From positions 1 through 64,000 of the forward strand of contig CAYNIP010000015.1 of the NCBI GenBank assembly GCA_964397305.1: a DNA stretch of 64,000 nucleotides, in the 5' to 3' direction. The DNA is from JAAUTY01 sp964397305 (GTDB lineage Bacteria; Cyanobacteriota; Cyanobacteriia; Cyanobacteriales; Spirulinaceae). Numbering within the stretch: position 1 is the stretch's first letter; every line of letters begins with the position of its first letter. Of the stretch, positions 47,103 to 55,783 are shown piece after piece. Made by a program: the position numbers and the translations under genes. The notes beneath the pieces are model-generated. The model worked only from the letters and a program-made list of their open reading frames with translations, was not told the origin of the DNA and did no database searches.

Positions 47103-48632
47103 TTAACTGTGTGTGCTGAGATAGGCGCGGAGACGCTGGGCATACAAACTCTCGCGCGAACGGTTTTTAGAATCGTTAATTTCTGCAAAAGCCTCTTTGA
47201 AGACACTCGCATCCAAGACTGCTTCTGTAAGCTTAAGAAAACCATCGAAACGTATTAGGTTAGTGACTTGGTTTTGACTATTCACACTAAGTCGTTCACT
47301 GAACCGCTCAAGTAAGTCTCTGAGGAGTTCTTTGGCAACCTGGCTGCGAACTCGCTTCAGTAGCTTCCTGACACCTAGCACTCGACCAGTAACATTACGA
47401 TTGCCAATCCCTAACTCCTCACCGATCTCGGTAATTGATTTTGCTTGCTCGTAGTACAGCCTGTAGCCTTGCAAAAATCGATCGGCATACTGCTTATACC
47501 TTGACCGAGGTCCTCTTAGTTTTGCTAGCTTACTAGATGAAGCAGTCGCAATGGCGCAGTCGAGGAAATGTGCAAGTTTCTCAGCCGTTAACAACTGTAG
47601 CAAGTAGTTATACTGTTCGGCTTCTTCTGCCTCTTCAGGACTCGTAATCGCTTTGGGATCTTCGAGTTGTGATACCCGTGGTTGAGACTCATCATCTCCA
47701 GTGCCAGCATCAAGGGGTTGGAAGCTATGCTGCCAGTTTTCGTACTTTCTCAACTCCCTTGCGAAAGAGCTAAGCTTATTGAAAAGCTCATCAGTAGAGC
47801 CAACTACCACTCCTTGCTTGCGAAGATCGCCCAGGATGGTTGTTAGGAGGGCTGTAGTTGGGGCTTGATACACTCCATGATGACCTCGGTTTCGGCGATC
47901 GCTTCGATAGGTGTCCTTGAAAGTTTGGATGATTAGGCGTTCTTCCTCATCAAAGACATTCTCTAAATCGCTAATTTTTGTTTGACAAAGTAAGTACCAA
48001 TCGCTGTACCTTTTAATACCTTTTCGACCTATCGCTTCACTGATATCAGGATTTTGCTTGACAAGTCGAAAAGTCCAATTTCTTAAACTCTTGAATCTGG
48101 GCTTGAAAGTTTGCAACAACTCAACGCCAAAGAGGGGGTAATCTTCTGGTTTGGGTTCTTTGCCGCTAGTCCAGTGAAACTGAGACTTCTTCGGCTCTCC
48201 CTTACGATTTAACTGAGAGCTACTGAGCAAGACAATGAACTTCTTTCCATCATCATTGAGAACACAAGGTAAGAGGTCCTTGAGATCGACATCTCTAAAT
48301 GACCATACGAGCCGCTTACAAGCCCACACGATGTCATGGGATACCCAGCAGCGCAAGCAGTAGCCAGCCCAAGCACTATTGTAGAGTTCGGCTTCGCTAC
48401 TTGGTTGAGTACCTTCAGGATTGAACAGGTTGAGCAAGCACACCTGTACGTCCTGAGCACTATGGGTGCTGCCAGCCGACTCTAACTGACTGCTGATAAA
48501 CTCATCGATTTGCGTTTGGTCTTTCCCTGCTACCGACCCGCTAGTATATTCCCCATCAGGGCGGAGACGGCAGAGCGACCAGTAGTTGTTGGTGGATAGT
48601 TTCAGCATAGCTCGCTTAGGGAGATCTATCAC
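47103..48632 (-). CDS. Sigma-70-like transcription factor (cyanobacterial, divergent)
   Basis: The protein has 509 residues from a GTG at 48632; an ATG at 48608 is an alternative. The C-terminal part (about 395-435) is a sigma region-4-like helix-turn-helix: YEQAKSITEIGEELGIGNRN followed by VTGRVLGVRKLLKR. The middle (FKPRFKSLRNWTFRLVKQN, YSDWYLLCQTKISDLENVF) matches the layout of long cyanobacterial sigma-70 family proteins that precede DUF1822 genes. Core region-2 motifs are weak, so it may be a degenerate sigma or a regulator. As first gene of the operon it probably controls the DUF1822, CHAT-CHASE2 and DUF928-like genes and perhaps the flanking TPS genes. Confidence 0.7.
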   Translation of the reverse strand: MIDLPKRAMLKLSTNNYWSLCRLRPDGEYTSGSVAGKDQTQIDEFISSQLESAGSTHSAQDVQVCLLNLFNPEGTQPSSEAELYNSAWAGYCLRCWVSHDIVWACKRLVWSFRDVDLKDLLPCVLNDDGKKFIVLLSSSQLNRKGEPKKSQFHWTSGKEPKPEDYPLFGVELLQTFKPRFKSLRNWTFRLVKQNPDISEAIGRKGIKRYSDWYLLCQTKISDLENVFDEEERLIIQTFKDTYRSDRRNRGHHGVYQAPTTALLTTILGDLRKQGVVVGSTDELFNKLSSFARELRKYENWQHSFQPLDAGTGDDESQPRVSQLEDPKAITSPEEAEEAEQYNYLLQLLTAEKLAHFLDCAIATASSSKLAKLRGPRSRYKQYADRFLQGYRLYYEQAKSITEIGEELGIGNRNVTGRVLGVRKLLKRVRSQVAKELLRDLLERFSERLSVNSQNQVTNLIRFDGFLKLTEAVLDASVFKEAFAEINDSKNRSRESLYAQRLRAYLSTHS

Positions 48633-49163
48633 TCAGTCTATAGTACTCCTTATAGGAGCATGAGCAGTTTAATGCGGTGAGCCAGAGCCAGTTTTGTCAA
48701 GATTGTCTGAAGTTAAGGCTGGATAGAGCTTTCAGGCTTTGGGTTGATTTAACCCAGAACAAGTGTTCGCATTTTCTTCATGATGAAGCTTATTTTTGGT
48801 GTGAGCAGATGTCTGTAGCCCTCCATACTAGACACCTTGAGTTATTGAATAGTGCTTTTGTACTTGTGCTTCTTTGCATTTTTTTAGCCGTGCTTACCAC
48901 TCGTTGAGGACTAGCTTGCTGGTCTTGGTAGTTAAAGCTGTAGTGCCTCAGCCATTCCACCAGAGCGCATCCTCCGCTAGAATACTCGCAGTCTTGGTCA
49001 AGTTCGACCTTGGCAGTCCGGCAGCCTGCGTTCGCTGCTTGGCTTCGATGGACTATCTAAATCCGCTCTCGATTTCAGCTTAAGTCTATACCCTGGTGCT
49101 GCCTGGAAGTTGGGTTGCTTGGTTCCAGTCAGTGTACGTAGTCGTTAGGAAGTAGAGAGTTTC
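48633..49163. promoter_or_regulatory. Divergent region between the sigma-like operon and the TpsB gene
   Basis: This 531-bp region is A/T-rich in the middle and lies between two divergent starts, the likely control region of the whole module. CTCCTATAAGGAG, an inverted repeat at 48647-48659, overlaps the leader of the sigma-like gene and contains its AAGGAG. A short frame at 48677-48907 is not convincing as a gene. Confidence 0.45.
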
Positions 49164-51116
49164 ATGTGCAAGCTGCTCGGTGCCGGTTCGGCTTTGACCC
49201 TTGTGAGCTGGGGCGGCGTGGCGATCGCCAGTCCTCTCCCTGAACTCCCCCCATCAGTCGAGCTGGATCTGGCTGCTCTCGATAAAAGCAAAGGGGATGC
49301 CTTAGACTTTGCCCCGAGCAAACAGTTGACAAATAATCCCTTAGAAGTGGCAATCGAGCCGCCCCCTACAGCACCGACAGCCCCTCCCCCAGTAGAACCA
49401 CCTCAGCCTGTAGTACCTGCTCCTCAGCCATTAGAGCCAGTTCCGCTGCCAGCGAGTCCGCCCATCCCACTACCGAACCCCTTGCCTCCACCTCCGCCTG
49501 AGGATCGGTTCTTGGGCGAGCCACGCGAGCTAGAGCTATTGCCGCCAGACATTGAAGAGGTTACGCCTCCAATTCCTGAAACCCCGCAACCCCCTGTAGA
49601 AGAGCTGCCCGAAGATGAGCGGCGGGTGCGAGTTGAGAGTATTGAGGTGCGGGGGAGCACCGTGTTTAACGAGAGCGACTTCGAGCCCTGGCTGGCAGCA
49701 GTCCGAGCCCAGACTGTTGCTGCAAGGGATGTACAGGCCATCGCTGACCAAATCACCAACCTCTACCTTGAGGCTGGCTACCTCAGCTCGCGAGCGATCC
49801 TGAATCAGGGTTCACTGGCAACGGGGAGGGTTTTGATTGAGGTGGTTGAGGGCCGGATCGAGGGGATTGAGATTGAGGGCTTGCGGCGAGTACGGGAGGA
49901 TTATGTTCGCGATCGCGTTGCTCTCGGTATTGGCATCCCCCTGCACAGCGGTGATTTGGAGGATCAGCTACGCTTACTCCGCCAGAGCCCTCTGTTTAGC
50001 AATGTTACAGCGAGTGTTATTAGAGTACAAGGACAACGAGGGGTGAGCAAGCTCATCGTGCGCGTTGAAGAGGCAGAGGCGAAAGGAGCTAAGTTGGGCT
50101 TCAATAACAGCTCCCCCTCAAGCGTCGGTTCAGAGCGAGCTGAGATCCGCTTGTCTCACAGTAACTTAACTGGGCATGGAGACTCTTTATCGCTGCTATA
50201 TCAACGTACCCTGGCAGGCGGTGTAGATACGCTGGAAACTGGCTACCAGATACCTCTAAATGCCCGAGAAAGTACATTGAGCTGGCGTAGTTCTTGGCAG
50301 CGGAATGAAGTGGTTCAGGAACCATTCCGCTCGCTAGAGATTCGAGGTGAGTCTCAGTCCCATGAAGTTAGTTTCCGACAACCCCTCTGGCGCAGTCCCC
50401 GTGAAGAGTTTGCTGTTTCTGTCGGCTTTGCTTACCAGACAGGGCAGACCTTTACGTTTGCTGGGCCGACGCCGTTTGGCTTAGGGCCTAGTCCTGAAGG
50501 GGTAACGACAACCAGCGTGGTGAAATTTGAGCAGGATTACCTGCGGCGGGATATTGCTGGAGCGTGGGTAGCGCGATCGCAGTTTAGCCTTGGTACTGGT
50601 TTGTTCGGGGCTACGGTAAACCCAGGAGCCATCCCAGATGGACACTTCTTCAGTTGGCTTGGTCAAGTGCAGCGAGCCCAGCAAATCGGCAAAGATAGTT
50701 TGCTGCTGTTCTCCGCCGATCTACAACTGGCTAGTCAAGGGTTGCTCACATCACAACAGTTTGTCATTGGTGGTGCGCAATCTGTAAGGGGTTATCGTCA
50801 GAGTGCAAGGGCAGGTGATAATGGATCGCGGCTATCACTTGAGTATCGCTGGACCACTGATCGAGATAATGCTGACCGAGCGCGTTTTCAGTTGATTTCT
50901 TTTGCAGATCTTGGCTGGGTTTGGAACAACGCCAACAATCCCAATCCAGCCGTAGAACCCCACCTACTAGCGGGTTTGGGCTTGGGATTCATTTGGCAAC
51001 CCATCAAGGAGGTTCGGCTGCGGCTGGATTATGGCTTTCCCTTAGTTGAGATCGATGATCGCGGCACAAGCGCTCAAGATCGAGGAATCTACATCAGCTT
51101 TGAATATAGTTTATAA
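49164..51116 (+). CDS. TpsB outer-membrane transporter (ShlB/FhaC/HecB family)
   Basis: The protein has 650 residues. A signal peptide precedes a long Pro-rich linker (65-135). Two POTRA domains follow at about 155-305 (VRVESIEVRGSTVFNESDF, GRVLIEVVEGRIEGIEIEGL) and then a C-terminal beta-barrel. The L6-loop signature VRGY is at 541-544 in GGAQSVRGYRQ. The protein ends FEYSL with an aromatic/hydrophobic terminus as expected for outer-membrane barrels. The POTRAs bind the TPS domain of the partner and thread it through the barrel. It is the only TpsB in the window and so the candidate exporter for the TpsA-CHAT fusion at 37714 and perhaps the exoprotein at 4701. Confidence 0.93.
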   Translation: MCKLLGAGSALTLVSWGGVAIASPLPELPPSVELDLAALDKSKGDALDFAPSKQLTNNPLEVAIEPPPTAPTAPPPVEPPQPVVPAPQPLEPVPLPASPPIPLPNPLPPPPPEDRFLGEPRELELLPPDIEEVTPPIPETPQPPVEELPEDERRVRVESIEVRGSTVFNESDFEPWLAAVRAQTVAARDVQAIADQITNLYLEAGYLSSRAILNQGSLATGRVLIEVVEGRIEGIEIEGLRRVREDYVRDRVALGIGIPLHSGDLEDQLRLLRQSPLFSNVTASVIRVQGQRGVSKLIVRVEEAEAKGAKLGFNNSSPSSVGSERAEIRLSHSNLTGHGDSLSLLYQRTLAGGVDTLETGYQIPLNARESTLSWRSSWQRNEVVQEPFRSLEIRGESQSHEVSFRQPLWRSPREEFAVSVGFAYQTGQTFTFAGPTPFGLGPSPEGVTTTSVVKFEQDYLRRDIAGAWVARSQFSLGTGLFGATVNPGAIPDGHFFSWLGQVQRAQQIGKDSLLLFSADLQLASQGLLTSQQFVIGGAQSVRGYRQSARAGDNGSRLSLEYRWTTDRDNADRARFQLISFADLGWVWNNANNPNPAVEPHLLAGLGLGFIWQPIKEVRLRLDYGFPLVEIDDRGTSAQDRGIYISFEYSL

Positions 51117-51353
51117 GCAGGTCAGGCTAGAATTGCAGCACCAGAAAGATTGGGCTGCTCAACCCAAAACCCTTGCTGGCCCTGGGATGCAGTCGTGGCA
51201 ACGACTCGATTCTGTCTTGCGGTTAGTGTCCCAATGGGGTCATGATGCTTGGCTCCATACCTCTAGCAAGGAGGCTTGCAGTCGCGTTGTTCATTACCGC
51301 TGTGGCACTACCCACGAATATACAAAACGATCTCAAAATCCCTCTCCCGCTCT

Positions 51354-51418
51354 GGGTGCATCTCAGTTAGGCAAGTTTGCTCTCATCCCCTGGCCCCTTC
51401 TCCCAAGTAGGGCGAAGG
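51354..51418. repeat. Truncated copy of the 90-bp MITE-like element
   Basis: The left 65 bp match the element at 18588 (GGGTGCATCTCAGTTAGGCA onward) with few changes, but the right arm with the terminal inverted repeat is missing. The break lies next to the start of the gene fragment at 51422. Confidence 0.7.
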
Positions 51419-51421
51419 CAG

Positions 51422-51610
51422 GATGGGCGACCGGACCCGTTGCCGGAAGGATTGGAGCAACTGGATGCTTACTTAGCCGGCTTGGGATTGAATTGGGGCT
51501 GGTTGGTGATTTTCGACCGCCGTTCTGGCTTGCCGGACATGGCTGAACGCACAACGACGGAGGCCGCGATGACGCCGAGCGGGCGCGCGATCGCGGTGAT
51601 TCGCGGCTAG
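51422..51610 (+). pseudogene. C-terminal fragment of an ATP-binding / PD-(D/E)XK-type protein
   Basis: The fragment encodes about 62 residues in one frame to a stop: LPEGLEQLDAYLAGLGLNWG, WLVIFDRRSGLPD and TPSGRAIAVIRG. This is the typical C-terminus of AAA-like ATP-binding proteins with a PD-(D/E)XK nuclease-like domain, as far as I can recall. Nothing upstream encodes the rest; the frame breaks into the truncated repeat. Confidence 0.6.
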
Positions 51611-51715
51611 GAGACGGGAGGGCCCTGGGGCCAATGCTAGTTCCTCCAGGGTCGTAGTCGTCCGGGCGGCGATCCAGCGGCTAGGAGACGGGAGGGCCCT
51701 GGGGCCAATGCTAGT
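51603..51715. repeat. 39-bp perfect direct repeat pair
   Basis: The sequence starting GCGGCTAGGAGACGGGAGGG occurs at 51603-51641 and 51677-51715. The first copy includes the stop codon of the gene fragment, so part of a 74-bp unit was duplicated. Confidence 0.85.
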
Positions 51716-51866
51716 CTACAGGGTTGTTAGATGTAGCAGCAGGGCTGGGAGTAGGCAATTCTCCGGAAGGAAAGGGATCGGGGCTGGCTGGCCAACGGCG
51801 ATCGCCCCGTGCGGAGACCCCGCGCACGACGGATAATGGGAGTTTGTATTGCATGGAGAGAGACCG

Positions 51867-52865
51867 ATGACGAACGCAGTTGAATCGCCGGTGCGGGTGG
51901 GCCTGCTGGGATTTGGGGGTCTGGGGCAAGCCGCCGCCAAAGTCCTGGCCCCGAAAACCGAGCTGCGCTGGGTGGCCGCCGCCGACCGCCACGGCTATGC
52001 CTACGAGGCGGCCGGCCTCGACGCCGACCGCTGTAGCGCCGTCTACCGCGATCGCGGCTCCCTCGGCGACCTGCAACCCGGGGGCTGCCGTAGTGAGCAG
52101 AGCATCGCCGACCTGATCGCCACGGCTGAGGTCGATGGCTACTTCCTGGCACTCCCGAACCTGCCCAACCACTTCATGGCGGACGTTGTGCGGCAGTTTC
52201 TGCAAGCGGGCTGGCGCGGCGTCTTGGTCGATGCCTTGAAGCGCACCAGCGCCATGGAGCAGTTGGTGGCCCTGCGCGCTGACCTGCAACGGGCTGGCAT
52301 TACCTACCTCACGGGCTGCGGCGCGACCCCAGGACTGCTGACGGCGGCGGCGGCGATCGCCGCCCAGAGTTATGCCGAGATCCATGAAGTTCGCATCACC
52401 TTCGGCGTCGGGATCGCCAACTGGGAAGCCTACCGAGCGACGATTCGCGAAGACATTGCTCACCTGCCGGGTTACGACGTGGAGACGGCCCAGGCCATGA
52501 GCGATGCTGAGGTGGCGGCCCTGCTGGATCAGACTGGCGGTCTGCTGAAGCTGGAAAACATGGAGCACGCCGATGACCTGATGCTGGAGCTGGCGGGGAT
52601 TTGCAGCCGCGATCGCGTCACCGTTGGCGGCATCGTCGATACCCGCCATCCCCAGAAGCCCCTGAGTACCAACGTGCAAGTGACTGGCCGCACCTTTGAG
52701 GGCAAGCGGTCTACCCACACCTTCACCCTAGGAGACGAAACCAGCATGGCGGCCAATGTCTGCGGCCCCGCCTTTGGCTACCTAAAAGCTGGGGTCGCCT
52801 TGCAGCGGCGCGGCCACTACGGGCTGTTCACGGCCGCCGAGGTGATGCCACAGTTTGTGCGCTAG
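51867..52865 (+). CDS. bioU: BioU: (S)-8-amino-7-oxononanoate-consuming biotin biosynthesis enzyme
   Basis: The protein has 332 residues from the ATG at 51867, with GGAGAG upstream; a TTG at 51849 is less likely. A Rossmann motif VGLLGFGGLGQAAAKVL starts at 11. GYFLALPNLPNHFMADVV and VLVDALKRTSAM follow. Lys125 corresponds to the self-sacrificing lysine (Lys124 in Synechocystis) whose side-chain amino group is donated in the single-turnover synthesis of the DAPA precursor. BioU replaces BioA in many cyanobacteria. It is followed by a strong stem-loop. Confidence 0.85.
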   Translation: MTNAVESPVRVGLLGFGGLGQAAAKVLAPKTELRWVAAADRHGYAYEAAGLDADRCSAVYRDRGSLGDLQPGGCRSEQSIADLIATAEVDGYFLALPNLPNHFMADVVRQFLQAGWRGVLVDALKRTSAMEQLVALRADLQRAGITYLTGCGATPGLLTAAAAIAAQSYAEIHEVRITFGVGIANWEAYRATIREDIAHLPGYDVETAQAMSDAEVAALLDQTGGLLKLENMEHADDLMLELAGICSRDRVTVGGIVDTRHPQKPLSTNVQVTGRTFEGKRSTHTFTLGDETSMAANVCGPAFGYLKAGVALQRRGHYGLFTAAEVMPQFVR

Positions 52866-52894
52866 TCGGCGATCGCCCCTGAGCGAAGCGCGAG

Positions 52895-52937
52895 GGCCCT
52901 TGACCCTAGGAAGCAAACCCCATCAGGGTCAAGGGCC
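52895..52937. terminator. 13-bp perfect stem-loop downstream of bioU
   Basis: GGCCCTTGACCCT (52895-52907) pairs with AGGGTCAAGGGCC (52925-52937) over a 17-nt loop, 30 bp after the bioU stop. There is no U tract, so it may act as an RNA-stabilising hairpin instead. Confidence 0.6.
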
Positions 52938-53057
52938 AGAATGGCCTCGCTTTGGCTCAGCCCCGCAGTTGCCAGACCTTGGCAGGCCTCCAGCCAGGGC
53001 AGCGCTCGACCAACAGCGACCACCACCCCTGACACGCCAGCCCATCGCCGGCTGCAC

Positions 53058-53801
53058 CTAGGCGCTAGGGTCCCGGTCGGCTACCTCGAGGGAGGCACTG
53101 TCCACAACATCGTGGTAGATGCTGGCGATCGCGCCAGCATTGAGCACTAAAAGCACACTGTTAACGAAGTTCACCCCCAGATTGAGCCCTAGGGGCAAAG
53201 AATCCAGCTCCTCCAGACCACCCGCCAAGCCAGTCACGAGGGCGATCACAACGGCAGCAGCTCCAACGGCCAGGGAGATGAGACCAAAGATCAGCCCAAT
53301 CCCGAAAAACACCCACCAGCGGCGGCCGATGAGTTGGCGGCTGAGTTCCATCGCCGGCCAAACGTTCAGACGACGATCCACCACCAACACCGGGGTGAAC
53401 AAATAGGAAACCGCTAGGTAAACGCCGGGCAAAAGGCAAAGCACCAAGCCGATGATGATGAAAATACTGCTCAGGAGCGAGGCTAGCACCAAGGGAACAA
53501 AGCGGTCAAAGCCTGAGAACAAGTCATTTGAGCTGGCCGCTTCGTCACGGAGACGCTTGAGGGTGTAGCGGTAGAAGCCGCCATACAGCGGCGGGGAGAG
53601 CAGTAACAAGGCCACGACCCCGCCGGGTGGAATAATGTCCATCAGGGTGAACAGGACGGTCAGCAGGGCGACAAAGATAATCAGGGGGTTGAAATTTTCC
53701 CCCAGCAGCCGAAAGCTGTCGCCCACGTAGGCGATGATGCCTCGGGTACTGTAGCCTTCGCGGGCTAAGATTGCTAAACTTCTGGGCTCTGGTGTAGTCA
53801 T
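53058..53801 (-). CDS. Multi-pass membrane protein, hypothetical
   Basis: The protein has 247 residues and about five or six hydrophobic segments (PLIIFVALLTVLFTLMDII, VVALLLLSPPLYGGFYRY, LVLASLLSSIFIIIGLVLCL, FFGIGLIFGLISLAVGAAAV, NSVLLVLNAGAIASIYHDVV). The arrangement resembles DUF975 or glycerophosphodiesterase membrane-domain proteins, but no diagnostic motif is seen. An amphipathic N-terminal part (YSTRGIIAYVGDSFRLLGEN) is typical of these. It is convergent with bioU and divergent from gatA. Confidence 0.75.
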   Translation of the reverse strand: MTTPEPRSLAILAREGYSTRGIIAYVGDSFRLLGENFNPLIIFVALLTVLFTLMDIIPPGGVVALLLLSPPLYGGFYRYTLKRLRDEAASSNDLFSGFDRFVPLVLASLLSSIFIIIGLVLCLLPGVYLAVSYLFTPVLVVDRRLNVWPAMELSRQLIGRRWWVFFGIGLIFGLISLAVGAAAVVIALVTGLAGGLEELDSLPLGLNLGVNFVNSVLLVLNAGAIASIYHDVVDSASLEVADRDPSA

Positions 53802-54177
53802 GGGTTTCCTCTCCTCACTGGCAAGGATTCACAAGCAGCCGCTAGGATTGTACGCCGAAAGAGGAAGCTGACCCGAGGCCGCCCCCGTGCTTTGCGAGCC
53901 TTGGCCCCCAAGCGTCCGAATTGATGGCAGAGTTCCAGCCCTTGCACAAATTAGGTGAAACGATCTCTAAAGTCCCTTGCCCTCTGGAAGAGGGATGTAG
54001 GGTGAGGGCCCGTCTGAAGCGATGGCTGAACAAGCTGGAACCGGACGAGCGCAGCCCTAGGCCACCCGCGTAAGCATTCTGCTAAAGTGACAGAGTGCTC
54101 ATACCCGCCTCCCAGGCGCGCGGGTGGCCATTAGACTTAGACTGTTAGTTGACTCTGCCCCGCACACGGAAACGCGC
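53802..54177. other. Divergent region before gatA
   Basis: This 376 bp includes a degraded hairpin repeat of the CCCTCT/AGAGGG type at 53972-54012, followed by GGTGAGGGCCCG as in the other copies. Frame continuity upstream of the gatA ATG (to 54124) is not family-like. Confidence 0.45.
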
Positions 54178-55713
54178 ATGGAATCGATCCGCGAGCTACA
54201 CCGCCAATTGGTTGCGAAGGAACGCTCGGCTGTTGAAATCACCCAAGAGTTTCTCGACCGCATTCAAGCTCTGGAACCCCAACTGCACAGCTTTCTCCAC
54301 ATCACGGCGGAGCGGGCGATCGCCCAGGCCCAGCAAGTTGATGCTCAGATCGCCGCCGGGGAGACCCTGGGCTTGTTGGCCGGTATTCCAGTCGCGATCA
54401 AGGACAACCTCTGTACTCGGGGCATTCCCACCACCTGCGCCTCCCAAATCCTGGCTGGGTTCGTCCCCCCCTATGAGTCCACCGTCACCGCCAAGCTGCA
54501 AGCAGCGGGAGCCGTCATCGTCGGCAAGACGAACCTAGACGAGTTCGCCATGGGGAGTTCGACGGAAAATTCCGGCTTCCAGCGCACCTGCAACCCCTGG
54601 GCCCTGGACCGGGTTCCCGGCGGCTCCTCCGGCGGCTCAGCCGCGGCCGTGGCCGCCGAAGAATGTGCGGTGGCCCTGGGCTCGGATACCGGCGGCTCGA
54701 TCCGGCAACCGGCCTCCCTCTGCGGCGTCGTGGGCCTGAAGCCGACCTACGGCCGGGTCTCCCGCTTTGGGCTGGTGGCCTACGCCTCCTCCCTGGATCA
54801 GGTCGGTCCCTTGGCGCGGACGGTGGAGGATGCGGCGATCCTGCTGGGGGCGATCGCCGGCCACGATCCCCGCGATGCCACCAGCCTCAACCTCGAAGTC
54901 CCCGACTACGCCCAACTCCTGCGCCCCAACTTCCGTCCCAAGTCCCGCCTCCGCATTGGCTTGATCAAGGAAACCTTCGGCGGCGGCCTCAGCGCCGAGG
55001 TCGAAGACCGCGTGAAAACGGCGGTGGAGCAACTCCAAGAGCTGGGAGCCGAAATTCAGATCATCTCCTGCCCCCGCTTTGGCTACGGGCTGCCGGCCTA
55101 CTACATCATTGCCCCTTCGGAGGCCTCGGCCAACCTCGCCCGCTACGATGCCGTGAAGTATGGCCTGCGGGAAGCTGGGGCCGAAAACCTGGTGGCGATG
55201 TACAAGCAAACTCGGGCCCAGGGCTTTGGCACGGAGGTCAAGCGCCGCATCATGCTGGGAACCTATGCCCTCTCCGCCGGTTATTACGATGCCTATTACC
55301 TCAAAGCTCAGAAGGTCCGCACCCTAATCCTGCAAGACTTTCGCTCGGCCTTTGAGAAGGTTGATATTCTTATCTCGCCCACCTCACCGACGACAGCCTT
55401 CAAGGCTGGCGAAAAGACCGAAGACCCCCTCAGTATGTACCTGTCGGACTTGATGACGATCCCGGTCAATCTCGCGGGCTTACCCGCGATCAGCATCCCC
55501 TGTGGCTTCGACAGCCAGGGCCTGCCCGTGGGAATGCAGTTGATTAGCAATGTATTGCGGGAAGACCTACTCCTGCAAGTGGCCCATGCCTATGAGCAGG
55601 CGACGAGCTGGCAGCTCCAACGGCCGGCCTTGCTCTTCAAGCCTTCCGCACCGCTCGCGACTCCCCAGGAGCCGCCCGCCGCTCCCGGCCAGGCCACGCA
55701 CAAGACGAAGTAG
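54178..55713 (+). CDS. gatA: Glutamyl-tRNA(Gln) amidotransferase subunit A
   Basis: The protein has 511 residues from the ATG at 54178 (MESIRELHRQL). It is the amidase subunit of GatCAB, which converts Glu-tRNA(Gln) to Gln-tRNA(Gln), needed in cyanobacteria that lack GlnRS. The Ser-cisSer-Lys triad is Lys75 (AIKDNLCT), Ser150 (PGGSSGGS) and nucleophile Ser174 (TGGSIRQPA). Pro/Ala-rich residues form the C-terminal tail. The hydrolase gene follows after 70 bp; gatB and gatC are not nearby. Confidence 0.97.
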   Translation: MESIRELHRQLVAKERSAVEITQEFLDRIQALEPQLHSFLHITAERAIAQAQQVDAQIAAGETLGLLAGIPVAIKDNLCTRGIPTTCASQILAGFVPPYESTVTAKLQAAGAVIVGKTNLDEFAMGSSTENSGFQRTCNPWALDRVPGGSSGGSAAAVAAEECAVALGSDTGGSIRQPASLCGVVGLKPTYGRVSRFGLVAYASSLDQVGPLARTVEDAAILLGAIAGHDPRDATSLNLEVPDYAQLLRPNFRPKSRLRIGLIKETFGGGLSAEVEDRVKTAVEQLQELGAEIQIISCPRFGYGLPAYYIIAPSEASANLARYDAVKYGLREAGAENLVAMYKQTRAQGFGTEVKRRIMLGTYALSAGYYDAYYLKAQKVRTLILQDFRSAFEKVDILISPTSPTTAFKAGEKTEDPLSMYLSDLMTIPVNLAGLPAISIPCGFDSQGLPVGMQLISNVLREDLLLQVAHAYEQATSWQLQRPALLFKPSAPLATPQEPPAAPGQATHKTK

Positions 55714-55783
55714 TGTTCTGGGCGAGCTTGGGGCTGCCTCGCTGGCTCCCACTCCCCGCATTGAACTGGCTGAGAAGGAAAGG

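Larger units (their letters stand above)
51117..51866. other. Repeat- and relic-rich intergenic region before bioU
   Basis: The TpsB stop is followed at once by about 70 bp (51121-51190) resembling 60374-60445. Then come the truncated MITE-like repeat (51354-51418), a gene fragment (51422-51610), a 39-bp direct repeat pair, and the bioU leader. The region looks like a recombination scar at the right edge of the accessory module. Confidence 0.6.

Noticed and set aside
48677..48907. 76-codon frame in the divergent region before the TpsB gene
   Set aside because: GTG start without a ribosome-binding site, no family resemblance, and it lies in the probable control region. A small membrane protein cannot be wholly excluded.
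54637..55209. 190-codon frame antisense to gatA
   Set aside because: Shadow of the conserved gatA frame, no motifs of its own.
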